Source: Holosporales bacterium (GTDB taxonomy: Bacteria; Pseudomonadota; Alphaproteobacteria; RUG11792). From it: 19,087 bases of DNA. How positions within the stretch are numbered: position 1 is the first letter of the stretch; every line of letters begins with the position of its first letter. This document shows positions 1-6,751 of the stretch, piece by piece. The translations under genes were made by a program, and so were the position numbers. Below the pieces are notes generated by a model, which saw only the letters and a program-made list of their open reading frames with translations, was not told where the DNA came from and did no database searches. The DNA is taken from assembly GCA_031262205.1 (NCBI GenBank), contig JAISID010000031.1, forward strand, positions 1 to 19,087, given 5' to 3'.

Positions 1-191
1 ATTATATATCATACTAAAAAGCTACGAAGAGAAGGTAAAATAACCGAATCATATTCATGTCATGATTTTAGACATTATTTTGCCGTAATGGAGTATCGTA
101 AATATAAAGACGTACATCGCCTCTCTAAGTTACAGAATCGTATCTTAAGTCTCTTGACGAATACGATAGTTATAACTTACCTTTTGTATAG
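1..191 (+). pseudogene. 3' remnant of a tyrosine recombinase (phage-type integrase), broken by a frame change
   Basis: The first reading frame is open from the left edge and contains SCHDFRHYFA, which resembles the box II H-x-x-R active-site motif of tyrosine recombinases, followed by a helix ending VHRLSKL at about 132. The family normally continues with a GH-containing loop and then the catalytic tyrosine. Here that loop is absent. The expected tyrosine segment, TESYLKSLDEY, appears in the third frame at 132-164, and that frame stops at 189-191. The simplest reading is a small out-of-frame deletion that removed the second active-site histidine. The rest of the gene lies off the left edge. 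Its end faces the end of the restriction endonuclease gene only 14 bases away, so it probably belongs to the element that brought in the restriction-modification pair. The two motifs are seen; the deletion and the link are inferred. Confidence 0.6.
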
Positions 192-204
192 ATTATGACG
201 CTTT

Positions 205-1320
205 TTATTCGTCGCTTTCCGCGACCTGTCGTAATGCTAAAAATGCTTCTTTTAACGTTTGACTAACAGCGGAGTCTGGTTCGTCTAAAAGCATTGACTG
301 ATAAATGTTTAAATAGTTTATCCTGATACGATGAAACAAATGTAAAAAATGTCGTAAGAAACTTATGCAATCGAGAATAGCTATTTCTGTCCCATCGGTT
401 TTTTCGTAAAATGTAGCCGCATACTCGGCTACGATTGGTTCGATTATTTCAGTGGTTATAAAAAGATAGTTGTGGATTTTATTTGGCGCTTTAATAATTT
501 TGCTCAAAGCTATGTCGATATCGTTTTGAGTAACGCGTTTCATTTTTATCTCATAAACGGTAACGACTGAATTTTCATTTACAAGACAAATTTCAATATC
601 TCCTAATGCCCCTGTTTGAATATCTGCCGCATTATGCGAGTTCAACGGCAATATATATTCATGTAAAGTTTTTTCAATAGACTTATAAGCGGCGGCAATT
701 ACTAACACAGGTAAACGACTTGCATTTTTACAAGAAATGTGTTGTTTAATAAGAGAAACAATAGCTTCAGACGATAATGGTAAGGAATCTTCTTGTTTTA
801 ATGCATTTAGAAGCGAGGTTATCCTAGCTGATTTTTCATTACGCAGCAATATCAGTATTCGCACTACTACGACAAAAAGTATATCGGCTTGAATACGCTT
901 TTTCGCCACGTCTTCAAGTAGCTCAAGAGATTTTTTATAAAGTTCTCGCGGCCTGCCGATTAATTCTTTATTGGTTGTTAATGGATAATCTATATTGCGT
1001 AAAGTCGGAGTCAAAAAAGCTGTTGTATGATTGACTGGTAATCGATTATCGCTAATGAATTTTGTCAGATAGCGTTCATCATATGTTCTACCTGAAAAAC
1101 AATCCATACCGCCGATCTCGGTATAAGGCTTACGGGGATCAACATTGGGTTTGTCTAATTTAGCTAATAAACAGGACATTAATAGACGAACTCCAGAACG
1201 ATTGCTTATGCAACGACAGACGTAGTTAACTCGTTCGCCTATCGCTGGGTCGCCAACAACTGATGAATTTGACATTTCCGCATGTTTATAAATATTTTGT
1301 AATATTTCTTCTGGAGTCAC
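205..1320 (-). CDS. Type II restriction endonuclease, SacI-like family
   Basis: 371 residues. Blocks DPRKPYTEIGG (61-71), FSGRTYDERY (75-84) and RLPVNHTTAFLTP (about 93-105) match what I remember of the SacI restriction endonuclease family. A PD-(D/E)xK-like nuclease core follows: GDIE with Asp241, a beta-hairpin, then YEIKMK with Glu257 and Lys259. The product should cut unmodified DNA at the site protected by the methyltransferase encoded just upstream. The start is GTG, whose bases overlap the methyltransferase stop as GTGA, so translation is probably coupled and methyltransferase is made first. No truncation or frameshift is visible, so the enzyme may be active. The recognition sequence cannot be inferred; in particular GAGCTC should not be assumed, because an adenine methyltransferase of this class need not pair with that site. 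Confidence 0.75.
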   Translation of the reverse strand: MTPEEILQNIYKHAEMSNSSVVGDPAIGERVNYVCRCISNRSGVRLLMSCLLAKLDKPNVDPRKPYTEIGGMDCFSGRTYDERYLTKFISDNRLPVNHTTAFLTPTLRNIDYPLTTNKELIGRPRELYKKSLELLEDVAKKRIQADILFVVVVRILILLRNEKSARITSLLNALKQEDSLPLSSEAIVSLIKQHISCKNASRLPVLVIAAAYKSIEKTLHEYILPLNSHNAADIQTGALGDIEICLVNENSVVTVYEIKMKRVTQNDIDIALSKIIKAPNKIHNYLFITTEIIEPIVAEYAATFYEKTDGTEIAILDCISFLRHFLHLFHRIRINYLNIYQSMLLDEPDSAVSQTLKEAFLALRQVAESDE

Positions 1321-2279
1321 TTAAATAACCTATTTTGTTCCTGCGGCTTGTAATTCGTCCATAAAATTTCCGTACGTTTATCTTTTGTTGAATGAATGGT
1401 TCTATACTGGTCTCTTATTTTAACCCAACGATCATGTTTAAATAGTTCGTCCATCAGCGGATGATCGTAACCAGAAATAGCAACCATTCCTTTGCATCTA
1501 TTAACTGCTACGGCAAATTCATAATACTGCTCTTCACTCATTTCATACCCATAAGCATTGCTATCTCCGCGCGTAGCATGTAAATACGGTGGATCGCAAT
1601 AAAAAAGTGTTTGCGGATTATCATATAAATTTATTATATCGATTGCCGGGCGATTTTCTATCTGAACGCGACGCAATCGTCTAGCAATTTCGTCTAATGC
1701 ATACGTACCGCTAAGCCAACGGGAAACTGCCCCCGACATACCTGCCCGGCTAGTGGTTTTACAATTAGCCCAGCGCCCAAGCGATGCCGTCTGAGCCAAA
1801 CCAGTGCGCGTTTGACGAGCTTTGATGTAAAATCGTCTAGCTCGTTCTATGTCGCTAATTTTGGTCTTATCTCCGTAAATGGCAATACAATATTCTTCTC
1901 TAGAAAAAGGGGTAAGAGAAATGAGTTTTATTAGTTCTTCATATTGATCCCGAAGCACGCGAAAAAAATTTACAACTTCGCCATCGATATCATTGTAAGT
2001 TTCCACTGGCGTGGGAACTCGGTTAAGAAGAACCGCCCCAGAACCGGCGAACGGCTCGCAATAATGACAACATTCCGTTGGTAATAAAGGCAAAAGCCAA
2101 TTAAGATGTGAAAATTTTCCACCATACCAACCAAATGCAATACGACGTTTTACATGCGGTCCGGATTTAGAAACCTCTTTAGCATCATATTCATTCAAAT
2201 AGATTGCCGAGGTTTTACGACTACTTCCTGAAATTTGCGGTGCCTCGCCTCTAGTAACTTCCTCTAGATCAATCGTCAT
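1317..2279 (-). CDS. DNA adenine-N6 methyltransferase, D12 (Dam/DpnM-like) class
   Basis: 320 residues. Order of motifs is that of the alpha-class D12 methyltransferases: WYGGK (51-55, near the N-terminus), EPFAGSG (75-81, S-adenosylmethionine motif I), YND (95-97), and catalytic DPPY (229-232) preceded by TLFYC. A C-terminal segment SGYDHPLMDELF is also typical. It transfers a methyl group to adenine N6 and here should protect the chromosome from the endonuclease encoded by the next gene, with which it shares four bases. The first 45 residues precede the recognised domain and could be an extension or a start slightly too far upstream, but no better ribosome site is seen. All key motifs are intact. 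A solitary Dam-like role is possible but unlikely given the coupled nuclease gene. Confidence 0.88.
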   Translation of the reverse strand: MTIDLEEVTRGEAPQISGSSRKTSAIYLNEYDAKEVSKSGPHVKRRIAFGWYGGKFSHLNWLLPLLPTECCHYCEPFAGSGAVLLNRVPTPVETYNDIDGEVVNFFRVLRDQYEELIKLISLTPFSREEYCIAIYGDKTKISDIERARRFYIKARQTRTGLAQTASLGRWANCKTTSRAGMSGAVSRWLSGTYALDEIARRLRRVQIENRPAIDIINLYDNPQTLFYCDPPYLHATRGDSNAYGYEMSEEQYYEFAVAVNRCKGMVAISGYDHPLMDELFKHDRWVKIRDQYRTIHSTKDKRTEILWTNYKPQEQNRLFK

Positions 2280-2500
2280 ACATATTAGGCGGCAGGATAA
2301 AACTTACATATAAATGATAACATAACCCCGCTATCTATGAGATAACAAAATTTTCGCACTACAATGCCTCTAGCCGCTATCATTCAGCAGCCTTAGCGGC
2401 CGTTTCAACCAGCGGTCGCATTTCTTGTATATAAACCGTTTCTTATAGGATACTGAGAAATGATCCCGAATGTAATTTATATCAATTCTTAAAATGATTA
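2280..2500. other. Non-coding spacer upstream of the methyltransferase, with a possible gene-end fragment
   Basis: No gene of useful length. On the minus strand, 2440 down to 2380 reads as a short open stretch ending PLVETAAKAAE and a stop. It has a protein-like C-terminal composition but begins right after a stop codon. It may be the leftover 3' end of a gene interrupted when the restriction-modification pair arrived, or chance. I could not identify a promoter for the methyltransferase with confidence. Confidence 0.3.
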
Positions 2501-2530
2501 TTGCCAAAAGAGGCAAACTAATGATATACA
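2501..2530 (+). promoter_or_regulatory. Promoter of tRNA-Asn
   Basis: TTGCCA at 2501-2506 and TATACA at 2525-2530 are 18 bases apart, with the tRNA 5' end 11 bases after the -10 box. A small inverted repeat TTGCC/GGCAA (2501-2505, 2512-2516) overlaps the -35 region. Confidence 0.55.
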
Positions 2531-2541
2531 TAAAGTGGTGT

Positions 2542-2617
2542 TCCTTGGTAGCTCAGTTGGTAGAGCAAGTGGCTGTTAACCACTGGGTCGGCGGTTCGAG
2601 TCCGTCCCAAGGAGCCA
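2542..2617 (+). tRNA. tRNA-Asn (anticodon GTT)
   Basis: A full cloverleaf can be folded by eye. Acceptor TCCTTGG pairs with CCAAGGA (2607-2613). The D arm is GCTC/GAGC. Anticodon stem AGTGG/CCACT encloses CTGTTAA with anticodon GTT at 2575-2577. The T arm GGCGG-TTCGAGT-CCGTC has one G-T pair. The discriminator is G (2614) and CCA is encoded at 2615-2617. It converges with tRNA-Phe about 165 bases downstream. Confidence 0.97.
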
Positions 2618-2780
2618 CTATTGGTGTCGTTTGACGGATATTCTCGAAATTCTAATTGCAACTGTTGATAATTAAATAAGCAAGCAAAAATAAGCCGTCT
2701 CTCGAGATTAGAATGTGGAAGCCGACCTTATCCTAAGGAGGGAAAGAGGATTTATTAGGCTAAATTCAGAAAATCAAAAG

Positions 2781-2856
2781 TGGTGCCCAGAGCCGGAATC
2801 GAACCAGCGACACAGAGATTTTCAGTCTCTTGCTCTACCGACTGAGCTATCTGGGC
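2781..2856 (-). tRNA. tRNA-Phe (anticodon GAA)
   Basis: Read on the minus strand, the acceptor is GCCCAGA/TCTGGGC, the D arm GCTC/GAGC, and the anticodon stem AGAGA/TCTCT enclosing CTGAAAA (anticodon GAA). The T loop is TTCGATT and the encoded CCA lies at 2781-2783. All stems pair well. It faces tRNA-Asn; the space between them (2618-2780) holds no gene. Confidence 0.97.
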
Positions 2857-2866
2857 TTTAGAGAAC

Positions 2867-2895
2867 AGTATGACAGAAATATTGATTTATCGCAA
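2867..2895 (-). promoter_or_regulatory. Promoter of tRNA-Phe
   Basis: On the minus strand TTGCGA (2895-2890) and CATACT (2872-2867) are separated by 17 bases, and the tRNA 5' end at 2856 lies 10 bases beyond the -10 box. Spacing and position are those of a housekeeping sigma-factor promoter. Confidence 0.55.
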
Positions 2896-3057
2896 GGATA
2901 GTTCTCGGGCAAAAATTGCGATTAAAGAGGCCTTGACGATTATTCAAAAATAGCGAAAAGCCGCCGAAGGAAAACAGATATTTATAAATGAAGAATTTGT
3001 GTTTTTAAATGTCGTATGATAAATTCTTTTTATAACAGATTGTATTATTAATTATTT

Positions 3058-4146
3058 ATGAGTTTGCGTAGAATAGGGATACTCACTTCTGGCGGGGATT
3101 GTTCTGGATTAAATTCAATTATACGCGCCGCTTACATTAGGGCAAAAACGCTTGGATATGAATTATTTGGAATAAAGAGAGGCCTTAAAGGACTCCTGAC
3201 CGACCCGCCGGAATATGTTGCATTAAACGACGATATTTGCAACGATTCTATGCTTACGACGGCGGGCAGCATTATATATTCCGATACTCGAGCGATTAAA
3301 GAATCTGGCCGTTCAGTCGATGAAATAAAAAGTTTATTAAGAAGCGGCTATAAGAAGTTAGCATTAGACGGTCTGATTTGCATTGGAGGAGACGGTAGCC
3401 TTAAAATTGTTTCCGAATTGTTGATTTGTAACGGTCAAGACTTAAATGTTGTTTCAGTCCCAAAAACTATTGATAACGATGTTAACTATACTGATTTAGC
3501 TATTGGTTTTCAAACGTCTGTAGAAGTCGCTGTAAATGCGGTTGACAATATAACGTCTACGGCGAGAAGCCATGAGAGAGCCATAGTTGTTGAAGTTATG
3601 GGGCGAGGAGCTGGATTTATTGCCATGAATGTCGGCATTGCATCTGGGGCAGACGTGATTTTAGTTCCAGAGTTTAAATATGATATTGAAAAAGTAAAGG
3701 CAAAGGTTAAGAGTTGTTTTAGTTCGGGGAAGGGTTATTGCATATTAATTGTTGCAGAATCAGTTGAAGCCGATGATTTTAAACATGATAAAAATTATGT
3801 GGACGACGTCGTAAAATACACGCAGATTACCTATAAAGGCATAGCTCGACATATAGCTAATGAAATAAAAGAAACGGGGATAGAATCAAGATATGTTAAA
3901 TTAGGACATGTTCAAAGGGGCGGCAAGACTTCAATCAACGATAGGCTTCTTGGCTCTATGTTTGGCGTTGAAGCCGTGAATTTAATTAATAACCATGATT
4001 ATGGAAAATTACTTTGTTATGTTAACAACAAGATAGAAACGATTGATATAAAAACTGCCGTTAAAAATCCAAATAAAACTTTATCAAAAGACGATCCTTA
4101 CGTTAACATTGCTAAGCAATTGGGGGTATATGTAGGTGAGATATAA
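3058..4146 (+). CDS. pfkA: 6-phosphofructokinase, group III (ATP-type nucleotide site predicted)
   Basis: 362 residues, cytoplasmic. It phosphorylates fructose 6-phosphate at C1, the committing step of glycolysis. Signatures are GILTSGGDCSGLN near the N-terminus, GGDGS (110-114), PKTIDND (135-141, catalytic Asp139), MGRGAGF (181-187) and LGHVQRGG (282-289). Two positions predict the phosphoryl donor. Gly113 (E. coli position 104) leaves room for ATP, whereas Asp there marks pyrophosphate enzymes. Lys136 (E. coli position 124) is usually the pyrophosphate-type residue. Gly plus Lys is the combination I recall for ATP-dependent actinobacterial group III enzymes, so ATP use is favoured but not certain. 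The ATG has no clear Shine-Dalgarno sequence. Its 3' end overlaps the next gene by 11 bases, so the two are probably co-translated. Confidence 0.93.
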   Translation: MSLRRIGILTSGGDCSGLNSIIRAAYIRAKTLGYELFGIKRGLKGLLTDPPEYVALNDDICNDSMLTTAGSIIYSDTRAIKESGRSVDEIKSLLRSGYKKLALDGLICIGGDGSLKIVSELLICNGQDLNVVSVPKTIDNDVNYTDLAIGFQTSVEVAVNAVDNITSTARSHERAIVVEVMGRGAGFIAMNVGIASGADVILVPEFKYDIEKVKAKVKSCFSSGKGYCILIVAESVEADDFKHDKNYVDDVVKYTQITYKGIARHIANEIKETGIESRYVKLGHVQRGGKTSINDRLLGSMFGVEAVNLINNHDYGKLLCYVNNKIETIDIKTAVKNPNKTLSKDDPYVNIAKQLGVYVGEI

Positions 4147-4639
4147 TCCAATAGTTTTGGTTTATATATGCCTGGTTTCTATTCCCTTTTGTAATGATTC
4201 AATCGCTGAAATCAAAAGCGGATTATGTAGTCCGTATTATATGTCGATAAAAGCTAATAAAGTTAATGCTCATGTCGGCCCGGGCAAAGATTATAGAATT
4301 AAGTTTGAATATATTTTAAAGGGTTTGCCGGTTATCGTAGTCGCTAAGTACGACAACTGGTTTAAGATAGAAGACCCAGATAGAGACTATGGGTGGCTTC
4401 ATAAAAGTCTGCTATCGCCGGAGCGTTTTGTGATTTCAAGAAACCAGGACGTTGCTCCTATAATGAGCAATTCAAACGATTCTTCCAATATAATCGCCAG
4501 GGTAAGCAGAAACGTTGTTATGAAGTTACGATCAATTCGCGGGAATTGGTGTAAAGTTGAATTGAACTACGACGGCAAAAAAATTTCGGGGTGGATTAAT
4601 AGAGGAAACGTTTTCGGAATAATGAATAACGAAGGCTAG
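4136..4639 (+). CDS. Secreted protein with two bacterial SH3-like domains
   Basis: 167 residues. A hydrophobic stretch at about residues 5-20 with a likely cleavage near SIAEIKS indicates a Sec signal peptide. Two SH3-like repeats follow. The first runs from about 36 to 98 (KANKVNAHVGPGKDY, then GLPVIVVAKYDNWFKI and GWLHKSLLS). The second runs from about 105 to 163 (SNIIARVSRNVVMKL, then GNWCKVEL and GWINRGNVFGI). This is the layout of the periplasmic SH3_4 proteins common in alphaproteobacteria, thought to bind the cell wall; the exact role is unknown. It starts with GTG inside the phosphofructokinase gene, with a run of five G at 4122-4126 as a possible ribosome site. The pairing of a cell-wall protein with a glycolytic kinase is unexpected. 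Confidence 0.8.
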   Translation: MRYNPIVLVYICLVSIPFCNDSIAEIKSGLCSPYYMSIKANKVNAHVGPGKDYRIKFEYILKGLPVIVVAKYDNWFKIEDPDRDYGWLHKSLLSPERFVISRNQDVAPIMSNSNDSSNIIARVSRNVVMKLRSIRGNWCKVELNYDGKKISGWINRGNVFGIMNNEG

Positions 4640-4854
4640 TTTTGCCAATGTTAAAAAACTTGATTCGCCCCGATATTTGGAGATCATCTTCCTAACTCCT
4701 CAACGAGCGACCATAATTTGGAAGTTAGATTTTTATCTTAAGTAGTTGCAAACCGTTTTAAATTTTGCTACCGCAATTTATTTGTCGTAAGAATCCTAGT
4801 TTGGCCATCGTATGTTCAAGGAATAATTCCATTAGTTTATTTAGGAGATATCTA
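4640..4854. other. Non-coding spacer before the first palindromic element
   Basis: I see no open frame with protein character and no clear terminator for the preceding operon. A small palindrome GGAATAATTCC lies near 4820. The AT-rich stretch just before 4855 is not shared with the other element copies. Confidence 0.4.
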
Positions 4855-5100
4855 ATAATATTTATCTTTTGGCTCCCGCGATTATACCGATTTATTACGC
4901 GTAACTTGTCAAGGGACGCTTCGCTCTATTGCCCTTGACAAGTCGCTTTATAAATCGGTCGAGATATCCTCGTTCCAAAAGATAAATATTATCGGGGGAC
5001 GGGTTTTATCGTGTAGTCTTGTTACTCGTCGTTAACATCGGTATTCTTGGGTTTGAGGAGGAACGTTTGCAGCGGGGACTAATGCGTTAACGTCGCTAAA
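4855..5100 (+). repeat. Dispersed palindromic element, copy 1 (hairpin plus tail)
   Basis: The hairpin module is 4855-4992 (138 bp). The outer arms ATAATATTTATCTTTTGG (4855-4872) and its exact complement (4975-4992) match over 18 bp. Middle arms ACCGATTTAT/ATAAATCGGT (4886-4895, 4950-4959) and inner arms CTTGTCAAGGG/CCCTTGACAAG (4905-4915, 4932-4942) are also perfect, leaving a 16-base loop. A homologous tail begins with GGGGGA (4994) and ends with GTCGCTAAA (5092-5100). Copies 2 and 3 at 12726 and 16662 share the whole plan in the same orientation. No flanking target duplication was found. It lies about 215 bp upstream of the anion carrier gene. Confidence 0.9.
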
Positions 5101-5314
5101 TGGAGAGATAAATATTAGTATCGTCCTCTAATATGCAACAACCAAAGTTGAAGTTGAAATTCACAAGTAAGCGTTTAAAGTAATCCGTTTACAAAACTAC
5201 CTTGCGTCAGGGGAATGATTCCGTAAATTATTCTTGAGGCCGAAGATAGGCCTATCTTACAATTATAAATAATATGCATCTTAATATCTGCTAGAAGCGT
5301 CTAGTACTTATCTT
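5101..5314. other. Non-coding leader region of the anion carrier gene
   Basis: No gene found. The motif TTTAAAGTAATCCG (5174-5187) recurs almost exactly at 16570-16582, upstream of element copy 3, so a second minor repeat may exist. I could not place a convincing promoter for the gene at 5315. Confidence 0.35.
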
Positions 5315-6739
5315 GTGATTTTTAGAAGGAATCTTCTCATATTAACGAATAATTCGATATACTACAAAGTTTTTATAATACTTAGCCTTGCTATTTTTGG
5401 TTGGTATTTTTTTACTCCTCAGCCTGGATTATCTGAAAAAGCTATTCATATGCTTATCGTCTTTGTGGCGGTAATGATTAGCGCTATGTTAGAAATTTAT
5501 ACTCCTGTGCTTCTCTTCCTTATTGGAATAGTTGTTTTAAATTTAACCAACACTATTGACGTAAAGCAGAGCTTTAGAGGATTTTCGAATATTATTCCTT
5601 GGCTGCTGTTCTCTATTTTATCCTTGGCCAAAGCGATAACAAAAACGACGTTAGGTTTGAGAATTGCCTACATATTTATGAGATTCTTTGGGCGAGGAAT
5701 AATAGGTTTGTCTTACAGCATAATATTAACCGAGGTCTTTGTCGCTCCGTTTATGCCGAGCAATACCGCCAGGGTTGCAAGCATTGGATTGCCGCTTGTG
5801 AAATCGTTGTCTAAATATGTTTCATCCAACGTGAAAGGAGTTTCTGAAAAAGCCGTGGGAGGATATCTCTCGATTTTGTGTACGGCAAGTTGCGCTGTTT
5901 GTAGCGCTATGTATGCGACGGGGATGGTTTCTAATGCCTTGATATTAGATATAGCGACTGCTGCGGGCGTGGGAATCACTTGGATTTCCTGGCTTAAATT
6001 TACAATTTTGCCTTGCGCGATTATACTTCTGCTTCTTCCCGTTATAATCAGCGCGATTATTAAGCCGAATGTAAAAAGCCTTGAAACGTTAAGAGAACAG
6101 GCGGCCAGGAATTATAAACAACTAGGAAGCATGACAAAAGAAGAAAAGTTCATTGCGATTGTTTTCACGGGAATGTTGTTAATGTGGATTTTTTCGAAGT
6201 ACATTGGGGTTCCAATATTAGTTACAGCTCTGATTGGACTCTGTATTTTTTTAATCTTTGGAACGCTGGATGTTAAAGACATCTTGTCTAACGACAGCGC
6301 GTTTAACTCGGTAATGATTATCGGCTTGTTAATGTCGTATGTGAATAATATGACGTCGCTCGGAGTAATCGATTGGTTTACAGGAGTTACCTCGGGTTTT
6401 GTGGGGAGCCTTAACAAGGAAATATCGTTTTTTGCATTAGCGATTATATATTTCTTTGCCGCATACTTTTTTAGCGGCGAGAGCGGCAAAGTAACGGCCT
6501 TATACGCTCCGTTTTTGGCTACGGGTTTAACGTTAGGCGTTGATAAAACAACGGTTGCTATGACGCTTGCGGTTTTCAGCGCTCTGCCGGATGTTTTGAC
6601 GCATTATACGGCTCCAATCTCAATATTAATGTTTTCGTCTGGGTATGTTTCGGCTAGAAAATGGGCGTCGACCGGCATTGCTTTAGCCGTAATTATTATG
6701 CTCATTTGGTTTTCCTACGTCTGGTTTTTAATCCATTAG
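5315..6739 (+). CDS. Divalent anion/dicarboxylate transporter, DASS (CitT/SodiT-like) family
   Basis: 474 residues, inner-membrane carrier with about twelve hydrophobic segments. The conserved substrate and sodium motif of the family, SNT, is seen in FMPSNTARV (149-153). The matching C-terminal half-site is DVLTHYTAPISILMFSSGYV (about 426-445), whose THY..P and GYV pattern is typical of the 2-oxoglutarate/malate and citrate carrier branch (CitT, SodiT). It probably brings in host dicarboxylates such as malate, succinate or 2-oxoglutarate, by exchange or with sodium; the exact substrate cannot be told. The start is GTG and no upstream start in frame gives a better site. The ribosome site is weak. 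It follows palindromic element copy 1 and converges on radA with only ten bases between the genes. Confidence 0.88.
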   Translation: MIFRRNLLILTNNSIYYKVFIILSLAIFGWYFFTPQPGLSEKAIHMLIVFVAVMISAMLEIYTPVLLFLIGIVVLNLTNTIDVKQSFRGFSNIIPWLLFSILSLAKAITKTTLGLRIAYIFMRFFGRGIIGLSYSIILTEVFVAPFMPSNTARVASIGLPLVKSLSKYVSSNVKGVSEKAVGGYLSILCTASCAVCSAMYATGMVSNALILDIATAAGVGITWISWLKFTILPCAIILLLLPVIISAIIKPNVKSLETLREQAARNYKQLGSMTKEEKFIAIVFTGMLLMWIFSKYIGVPILVTALIGLCIFLIFGTLDVKDILSNDSAFNSVMIIGLLMSYVNNMTSLGVIDWFTGVTSGFVGSLNKEISFFALAIIYFFAAYFFSGESGKVTALYAPFLATGLTLGVDKTTVAMTLAVFSALPDVLTHYTAPISILMFSSGYVSARKWASTGIALAVIIMLIWFSYVWFLIH

Positions 6740-6751
6740 GCTTGGATTTTT
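6730..6751 (+). terminator. Possible terminator of the anion carrier gene
   Basis: AATCCA (6730-6735) pairs with TGGATT (6743-6748) over a 7-base loop and runs into five T. The stem is short and AT-rich and overlaps the stop codon, so this is tentative. Confidence 0.35.

Noticed and set aside
205..1320. Recognition site GAGCTC for the endonuclease
   Set aside because: I saw no such site by eye, but only about two are expected by chance in this composition, so absence says nothing, and family membership does not fix the target.
2542..2617. tRNA-Asn as the attachment site of the integrase-bearing element
   Set aside because: The accessory genes lie on the 5' side of the tRNA and no duplicate of its 3' end was found in the window.
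2870..3019. Small open frame starting MTEILIYRKD with an in-frame TAG at 2951, reading on to 3017
   Set aside because: Its ATG falls inside the -10 box of the tRNA-Phe promoter, it has no ribosome site and it is interrupted. It could be a gene remnant, but the evidence is too thin.
5713..6489. Two minus-strand open frames inside the anion carrier gene
   Set aside because: They are antisense shadows. The plus-strand frame has membrane segments and family motifs throughout.
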